DNA from: Gonatopus flavifemur
Lineage: Eukaryota; Arthropoda; Insecta; Hymenoptera; Dryinidae
Direction of reading: 5' to 3'
Length of the DNA stretch: 64,000 bases
Assembly: GCA_018340375.1 (NCBI GenBank)
Contig: JAFFJZ010000004.1
Location: 29,982,001-30,046,000 of the forward strand
Under the pieces are notes generated by a model that was not told the origin of the DNA, did no database searches, and was given only the letters and a program-made list of their open reading frames with translations. The position numbers were made by a program, and so were the translations under genes. Below, piece after piece: positions 57,356-64,000 of the stretch. Each line of letters starts with the position of its first letter. Positions within the stretch are counted from its first letter, which is position 1.

Positions 57356-59386
57356 GGTGGGGCATTTAAAGTGTCGCGGGCGTTTTTTCCAAAAATAAAG
57401 TGAGATACGAGAAAATTTTTCGGACAAAAGTTGTAGGGTACCGAGGGGGACATCCGATGGTGGCCTTGGCTTTGACCTCAAATCTCATCTTCAAGGGCAT
57501 TCTGAGATCAACTCTTGTTTTTTAAATAGCATCTCATATTTTTTACTGCAGATTTGGATTCTAGGTCAAAAACCAAGAAACTTTTGTCTGAACCATTTTC
57601 CTGAAATCCGCACAAATGGCGCTCTGATCGATATTGTTCCATTTTGAATCTGACATTCGAATAACTCGAAAACGAAGGGTCTTGCAAAAGAATGTTTCGT
57701 ACAAAAGTTGTCAATACACAACACATTTCAATCGTCTACATTACCACCATTCAGAGCTCACGCGATGTAAACAAACGACGGGGTTCAGTGAAAATTCACG
57801 ATTTTGAAGGTCAGTTTGTCAGTTACATTTGATTATTACTTGGTTTATGACAAATTGAAAATCATGGATATCCGATACACGGTTTCTGAAAAGATCGATA
57901 TGATCTACATTTACGGTGAAGTGCATAAGAACCCCAGACAAGCATATGACTTGTATGCAGAACGATTTCCTGAAAGAACAACGCCATCCATTAGGTATTT
58001 TCAACGCATTACAAAATTATTCTCAGAAACGGGAAGTGTTACAAGGGAAAAACGACATCGAATGAGAACTGTTAGCGGAGAGAATGCGGAAGTTAATGTA
58101 CTAGCTGCAGTAGCCAATAATCCACACGTGAGCTCTCGTGAAATTGAACTCCATTCGAGAATTTCTCGAAGAAGTGTTCTTCGAATACTGAAACGTCACA
58201 AATTCCATCCGTATCACATTTGTTTGCATCAAGACCTTCACGGTGATGATTTCGAAAATCGTGTACAGTTTTGTCGATGGGGTCTAGCGCAAATGCACAA
58301 TAACAACTTCATCAACATATTATTTTCTGATGAGTCGACGTTCACCAATCATGGTCAAGTAAATCGACATAATATGCATTACTGGGCGACAGAAAATCCA
58401 AGATGGTGACGTCAAGTAGAGCATCAAAGACAATGGGCTGTGAATGTTTGGTGTGGTATTTTTCGATCTCGAGTAATTGGACCGTACTTCATTGCAGATA
58501 CGCTAAATGGAGAGAAGTACAGACATTTCTTAGATCAAGTACTTCCAACATTACTTGAAGACATACCTATTCAGGAACGATTGAATATGTGGTATCAACA
58601 CGATGGTTGTCCATCCCATTATGCAGTCACAGCTCGAGAAATATTGGACAGAGATTATCCTGGACGATGGATAGGACGTCGTGGACCAGTTCATTGGCCT
58701 GCCCGTTCTCCGGATCTTACTTCTCCAGATTTTTTTTTTATGGGGATACATAAAAGATACAGTTTATCAACAAGCACCGACTACACCTGAGAATATGCGT
58801 CAACGAATCATCAATGCATGCGCGAGCATCAATGAAGATATTTTAGCACGAGTTCAGCAATCTTTTGTAAAACGTTTTGAAATGTGTATTGAAGTCGAAG
58901 GCCATCATTTTGAGCATCTACTGCATTAAAATTATCCAAGTGATGTAGACGATTGAAATGTGTTGTGTTTTGTCTGTTATACCCCATCACCTCCGTTTCA
59001 GTTCAAGGGGTCCCCCTTGGAATCGGACAACTTTTGTCCGAAACATTCTCCTCCAAGACCCTTCGTTTTCGAGTTATTCTAATGTCAGATTCAGTATGGA
59101 ACAATATCGATTAGAGCGCCATTTTTGCGGATTTCAGGAAAATGGTTCAGACAAAAGTTTCCTTGGTTATTGACCTAGAATCCAAATCTGCAGTAAAAAA
59201 TATGAGATGCTATTTAAAAAACAAGAGTTGATCTCAGAATGCCCTCGAAGATGAGATTTGAGGTCAAAGCCAAGGCCACCATCGGATGTCCCCCTCGGTA
59301 CCCTACAACTTTTGTCCAAAAAATTTTCTCGTATCTCACTTTATTTTTGGAAAAAACGCCCGCGACACTTTAAATGTCCCACCCTG
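57353..59386 (+). mobile_element. DD41D Tc1/mariner-superfamily element B
   Basis: Left CAGGGTGGGGCATTTAAAGT and right ACTTTAAATGTCCCACCCTG are inverted ends. The inverted repeats extend about 390 bp (57353-57745 and 58995-59386). TA flanks both ends (57351-57352 and 59387-59388). The 2034-bp length and internal gene show a complete element inserted in a (TA)n tract. Confidence 0.8.
57864..58929 (+). pseudogene. DUF4817/DD41D transposase B
   Basis: The frame starts MDIRYTVSEKIDMIYIYGE with the DUF4817 HTH (RQAYDLYAERFPERTTPSI). Catalytic motifs are ILFSDESTFTNHG, WYQHDGCPSHYA and SPDLTSPDFF with 41 residues between the second and third Asp. A TGA falls in frame near 58407, and a shift occurs at a run of T at about 58732-58740, before WGYIKDTVY; it then ends EVEGHHFEHLLH. 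Two simple lesions in an otherwise full-length gene. Confidence 0.8.
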
Positions 59387-59390
59387 TATA

Positions 59391-60689
59391 CAGGGTGTCC
59401 CATTTTAATCTTTGAATGCAAATATCTCAAAAACATGCATCTTAAACCAAAAGTACTCCATACCAAAGTTGTTATACAAAAAGGGGGCCACACAACTACG
59501 ATATCAGTTTCATCATAGATGGCGTTATGATCGATTAAAATGGGGTCAACATCATTTTTTTCAACGGGAACCCTCACTTTCCATTCCATGTCTTGATTCT
59601 ACGCAAAAAACTGAGTAGCTTTTGCTTGAAACGTTTTTCTAAATTTTTGAAGATGGCGTCACGATCGATGAAAAATAAAGTCTATGAAACAATATGCGGA
59701 TATCTTGTGGAATGCATCCAAGAGCCGAAATATCTCATCCGAATGTTGTTGTTAAGAGAGGGGACGACACAATGACGATATCGGTTCCATAGTAGATGGT
59801 GCTGTGGTCAGTAAAACTGAGGTTAACTTCAATTTTTTCAATGGAAACTCCTACTTCTTATCGCATACCATGATTCTACGCGAAAAAATGAGGAAGTTTT
59901 GTTGGAATCATTTTTCCCAAATTCTGGGAGTTCAAACAGTGGAAAATGAGGTTGATGAAATAGTTCTACTGCATTAGAAGAGTGACATTGGAATGAAGTC
60001 ATTTACAATGTTTTAGACATGACATTTGTTGTGTTTTATGTTCGATTTCTGCTGTGAAATTATTATTGTTTTGATTTGTTTGTTGAGCGTTGCTTCACAC
60101 ATAATGCAGTGGAACTTTTCCATCAACCTCATTTTCCACCGTTGCCATCTTCTAGAATTTAGGAAAGATGTTTCAAACAAAAATTCCTCATTTTTTTGCG
60201 TAGAATCATGATATGCGATAAAAAGTAGGAATTTTCATTTGACAAATTGAAGTTGACCTCATTTTTACCGACCACAGCGCCATCTACTATGGAACTGATA
60301 TCGCCATTGTGTCGTCTCCTCTCTTAACAACAACATTTGAATGAGATATTTCGGCTCTTGGATGCATTCCTCAAGATATCCGCATATTGTTTCATAGACT
60401 TTATTTTTCATCGATTGTGGCGCCATCTTCAAAAATTTAGAAAAACGTTTCAAGCAAAAGTTACTCAAATTTTTGCGTAGAATCAAGATATGTAATATAA
60501 AGTGGGCGTTCCCGTTTGAAAAAATGATGTTGACCCCATGTTATATCGATCATAACGCCATCTATGATGAAACTGATATCGTAGTTTTGTGGCCCCCTCT
60601 TTGTGTAAGAACTTTGGTATGAAGTACTTTTGGTTTAAGATGCATGTTTTTGAGATATTTGCATTCAAAGATTAAAATGGGACACCCTG
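59391..60689. mobile_element. Foldback element with CAGGGTGTCCC ends
   Basis: CAGGGTGTCCCATTTTAATC at the left and its complement at the right (ending 60689, flanked by TA) enclose arms of about 560 bp and a loop of roughly 150 bp (about 59960-60110). Its terminus equals that of DD41D element A. It contains no transposase and is probably mobilised by the DD41D family. The left TA directly follows the TA of element B. Confidence 0.75.
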
Positions 60690-61059
60690 TATGTAAATAT
60701 GTATGATTCCTTCTCTGTCGTCGATTAATGTATGAGGAATTGCTCCAATCAGGCCAAACATCGGACGTGTTTAATAGCATGGAACCGAGATAATCCTTCT
60801 TTTCATACAAGTAAATTCAAAACGAGGGTCTTTGGAATTGAATGATAATCTTTTCGATCATTTCTTTTCAGAAATTAATTTCATAATTACGAGCACGTAC
60901 ATGCATTAGATCCTAATTACGTCTTTAATTACCTCGCGATAGACGGATCTAACACAATCTCAATAATTCCAATAGAGTGTGATTTTCTGATTTCGACATT
61001 TGAAGACACTTATTTCCTTCATACAAGTGAACGTGAATTCATAAGAGAGGATTTAACGT
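60690..61059. other. Remainder of the unclassified insert
   Basis: AT-rich sequence between the foldback element and the R1 RT linker. No feature was recognised. Confidence 0.35.
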
Positions 61060-62263
61060 TTCAGATATTGGATGGGCTGCTGACACATCGATCCCTAGGA
61101 AAACACAACACAAGAAATCAGTACCGTGTTCGAGTGAAGATCTGACCTGCAAGAAGAGACAACTCAATAAAGCAAGGTGCGGAATGCAGAAAGCCAAAGA
61201 TTCACAAAGGCGAGAACAGCTCGCGCGCAAATATCAAGGAATAAGAAGACAGTGTACCAAGGCTATCCTGAAAGCCAAAAAGGGAAGCTGGGAAAAACTG
61301 CTGACCACATAAGGGAATGAAGACCCATACGGAATCGCATACAAGATCATAACGAGAAAATACTTACCTAGCGCAGTGCTAACAGAACTAGGACAGGAAA
61401 ATCTACTCACCTGAGAGGAGTGTGCGAGAAGACTACTGGATGGACTGGTTCCGGGAACTCGTGGAGAACAAGAGGACCCCGGACGATTGAGTCACATGGC
61501 TGCACTTAGACCTGAAACAAAATTGAGGGACATCAGTAACAGAGAAGTGAGGAAGATCTTGGAATCGCTGCCAAACAAAAAGACACCAGGGCTGGACTTG
61601 AGAGAATATGAGATGCTGAAGGCGCTGGCAAGCTCCGATACTTTGGTGGGTGAACTATCACGTCTGTATACGGAGTGTATAAAGGAAGGAACATTTCCTG
61701 AAATCTGGAAAAAAAGAAGAATAATAAGTCCATTGAAGGACCCAGATAAGGATCCGAGCGTAGTAAACTTATACCGGCCAATATGCCTGCTCAGCTCCCT
61801 AGGGAAAATCTTAGAGGAGATCATAAAGACAAGGGTTACGCCAATACTCGAGACCGATAGCTCAGCCAATCAATTTGGTTACAAGAGTGGAAGGAGCACA
61901 GGACATGCGATCAAGCATCTACAAGCATTAGTGACAAACACCAATCACAAGTACTCAGTAGCTGTCCTCTTCGACGCGACTGCGGCCTTTGACAATCTGA
62001 AAGGAGAGGAAGTGATCAGTGGACTTATACGAAGGAAATGTCCTAATAAATACAGAGGGATCATTGCGGATTACCTGATAAATAGAGAAGTGGTTATACA
62101 ATACACAAGTATGTGGAATACATAACATCCAAAGCGAAGACTGCAGCCATGCTACTAACAAAGGCCCTGCATCGAGACTGGGGAATCAACGCAAAAAACG
62201 CGAGAATATTGTACAAAGGAGCAATCGAATCGATACTTACCTACGCTGCAGACACCTGGGGAG
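61060..62263 (+). pseudogene. R1-type ORF2, reverse transcriptase region with internal deletion
   Basis: The linker (KYQGIRRQCTKAILKAKKG) has stops near 61312 and 61411. From 61487, motifs include NKKTPGLDLREYEMLK, FPEIWKKRRIISPLKDPDK, YRPICLLSSLGKILEEI, NQFGYKSGRST and AVLFDATAAFDN. At about 62117 the frame jumps from VVIQYTSMW to a segment (YITSKAKTAAMLLTKALHRDWG) that normally lies well downstream, so the FADD catalytic box is deleted. The frame continues to ILTYAADTWG and is cut by the MITE. Confidence 0.75.
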
Positions 62264-62271
62264 GGAAAATC

Positions 62272-62759
62272 GGGTCGGTGCCGAATCAACGAAAAACCAA
62301 ATCAACGAAAAAAAATTGACTAGCAGTATGAAGTTGTCATTTTGTTGCAGTATGAAATGAAATTAGTCATAGATCATTGATTAAATTAAACGAAAATTCT
62401 TTATGTTAACCTATTCACTGCACCCGTTCATTACAGTAGACACGTAATTCATCATTCTAATAAAATTATTAATGATCTTCCTAATCGATCAGTACAATCA
62501 AACTGTTCCAAACGTCTGTAGAGAACGAAAATCGGTTTGTTGTTATCATAAAGATGACCATACCATAATCATAAACATAACAAAGGGAAATTAAGTTTAC
62601 CGTGGGGTTGTGTTAGCAGATCAATGTTTTTTACTCTTCGTTTAATTTAATCAATGATCTATGACTAATTTCATTTCATACTGCAACAAAATGACAACTT
62701 CATACTGCTAGTGAATTTGTTTTCGTTGATTTGGTTTTTCGTTGATTCGGCACCGACCC
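62272..62759. mobile_element. 488-bp MITE with 8-bp target duplication
   Basis: GGGTCGGTGCCGAATCAACG at the left is complemented exactly at the right. The inverted repeats run about 125 bp with few differences. GGAAAATC occurs immediately outside both ends (62264-62271, 62760-62767). An 8-bp duplication fits hAT-, P- or Merlin-type elements. No coding capacity. High arm identity suggests recent insertion. Confidence 0.85.
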
Positions 62760-62767
62760 GGAAAATC

Positions 62768-63331
62768 AACGTAGAACACGTGGAAAAACTGAGACAAACA
62801 ACCAGGACTTACCTTGTTCGACTCACCCGAGCCTTCAGGACTGCTCCGACTAATGCCCTGGAGGTAATCGCCAGGACCATGCCAATCCACCTGAAAATAA
62901 GAGAGAGGGTTAGAATCGACCAAGCTCAGGGGCTGGAAATAACATCGGAGGAAAAGAAGACCAGGATCAAGGAGATTAAGGAAGCAACACTGGAGGAATG
63001 GCAAAGGGAATGGGATGTGAGCGAAAAAAGAAGGATAACGCACAGAGCTCTGATGAGTGTCTGGAAAAGGATCAACACGGAATGGTTCCAAATAAATCAC
63101 CAGGTCACGCAAGTCCTAACAGGTCATGGGTATCTCAAAAGTTATGAGAAAAGATCCAATCTGAGAGAAGATGATGAGTGTCGGTGTGAGGTCAGTTGGA
63201 CCCCAGAGCACAAACTCTATGAATGTGAAATATATGAGGAGCACAGAAGAGGGCTTGAGACAATAGTGGAAGACAAAGGCCTGACATGGCTCCCATCAAT
63301 CATCGAAGAAGAGGAAGTTTACCAGCTATGA
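62768..63331 (+). pseudogene. R1-type ORF2, C-terminal domain
   Basis: The frame continues from before the MITE: VEKLRQTTRTYLVRLTRAFR, NALEVIARTMPIHLKIRER and a terminal Cys/His block CRCEVSWTPEHKLYEC that resembles the C-terminal zinc motif of R1-clade ORF2. It ends with a stop at 63331. There are no lesions in this part. It probably contributes to RNA or DNA binding. Confidence 0.7.
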
Positions 63332-63780
63332 AGAGGAATGGTAGAGACCATACTAAGAGATGACGGATGACAAGAGAGGAAACTCTAAACGACCAACAAC
63401 GAGGACCAATCAACACGAAGAATGACTGCATAAAGGATGACAACGAGCACTAGGCTAGAAACTAGACTTGGAGGAGAGTGGCAGTGTTCAATACCCGAGT
63501 CTGGCCCTTCACCAGCTTGTAAAACATCCTGGCTAAGGGAGCGACTAACAGTCCCACCTCCACGCGGTTCCCCGCGGGCAACGCTTCCATTTCAATCCGT
63601 GGAATTGGAAGCGGCTGAGTGGACTGTTCCCAGAAATGGGGGTACACCCTCTCGGGAGCAGAATCATTGGGACTATTCAATCACAGGATTAGGATTCCAA
63701 TGCTTTCGCAATAGGAGAGGGGATTTTTCCAAGATCGGGCCCCACGCGGTGGTTCCCGGTAGTAAGTAGATGATAAGTGA
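63332..63780 (+). other. R1-type 3' UTR
   Basis: This non-coding region follows the ORF2 stop. The GC-rich part at 63470-63700 is echoed by the reversed fragment at 54466-55447. The exact 3' end and any tail were not identified. After 63780 nothing is recognised. Confidence 0.45.
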
Positions 63781-64000
63781 ATGCTTTTCACTTTGGATCC
63801 GGTATGAGGGTAGCCTCGAGGAACGGTACCACACACATTATATGTATGGACCCGGAATGGATGACTCGATGTAAGTTCACAAAAAAGAAGGTTTTCTCCG
63901 TGTCAACTGAGATCGGAACTTGAAACGCGTTTTTCTCGAAATGGCATTTCTGAAGTCGGTGACCAATATTACTCAAACACTAATGAATCGATCTCCTTGA

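Larger units (their letters stand above)
52900..63780 (+). mobile_element. R1-type non-LTR retrotransposon with nested insertions
   Basis: In order: 5' leader (about 52900-53290), ORF1 Gag (53291-55600, interrupted), ORF2 endonuclease (55604-56449), an insertion composite (56450-61060), reverse transcriptase (61060-62117, catalytic box deleted), C-terminal domain (62113-63331, split by a MITE) and 3' UTR (63332 to about 63780). The outer limits are estimates. Domain order and CCHC Gag fit the R1 clade. Confidence 0.7.

Overview
The window looks like AT-rich insect chromosomal DNA dominated by transposable elements (TEs). Mariner, DD41D Tc1/mariner, Transib, pogo-like, P-like, gypsy, BEL/Pao and R1-type elements occur together with spliced host exons, which fits an arthropod. 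The R1 and DUF4806 content would suit a hymenopteran, but that is inference. No tRNA, rRNA, CRISPR array or bacterial-type operon was seen. Nearly every TE coding region is broken by stops, frameshifts, deletions or nested insertions.

Layout. 1-1340: partial pogo-like element (minus) inserted at a TA inside Transib copy 1. 1341-9842: two head-to-head Transib (RAG1-like) copies. Copy 1 (minus) also carries a 1.83-kb solo LTR with intron-like segments. Copy 2 (plus) ends with the heptamer CACTGTG. 9843-13406: a minus-strand gypsy element cut inside its integrase by Transib, with one LTR retained. 13600-15054: small palindromic elements. 15528-22411: a minus-strand host gene encoding a DUF4806-type protein. 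At least eight exons keep phase across all junctions. One intron holds a 1.9-kb inverted-repeat element, and one coding exon is split at a TATA by a mariner/DD41D composite.

23774-27226: a 3.45-kb DNA transposon with about 255-bp inverted ends and an unusual transposase-like gene, the best candidate for a poorly described family. 27227-34420: mostly single-copy DNA with a candidate exon, palindromes and a CpG-rich block. 34424-35210: about four copies of a 190-bp tandem repeat. 35222-36312: an R1-like 5' fragment bracketed by 37-bp direct repeats. 37140-39890: P-element-like transposase exons with a mariner in an intron. 40330-40950: R1-type endonuclease fragment. 40951-46834: nearly full-length BEL/Pao element (minus).

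48869-52122: a mariner split by Transib copy 3. 52900-63780: a long R1-type element carrying a reversed R1-like 3' end, a large composite with two CAGGGTG-ended elements, and a 488-bp MITE with an 8-bp target duplication. The genes do not form a pathway. The region is a layered insertion record around one or two host genes, and the nesting gives relative ages: gypsy is older than the Transib beside it, Transib older than the pogo and solo LTR, P older than its mariner, mariner older than Transib copy 3, and R1 older than DD41D and the MITE.
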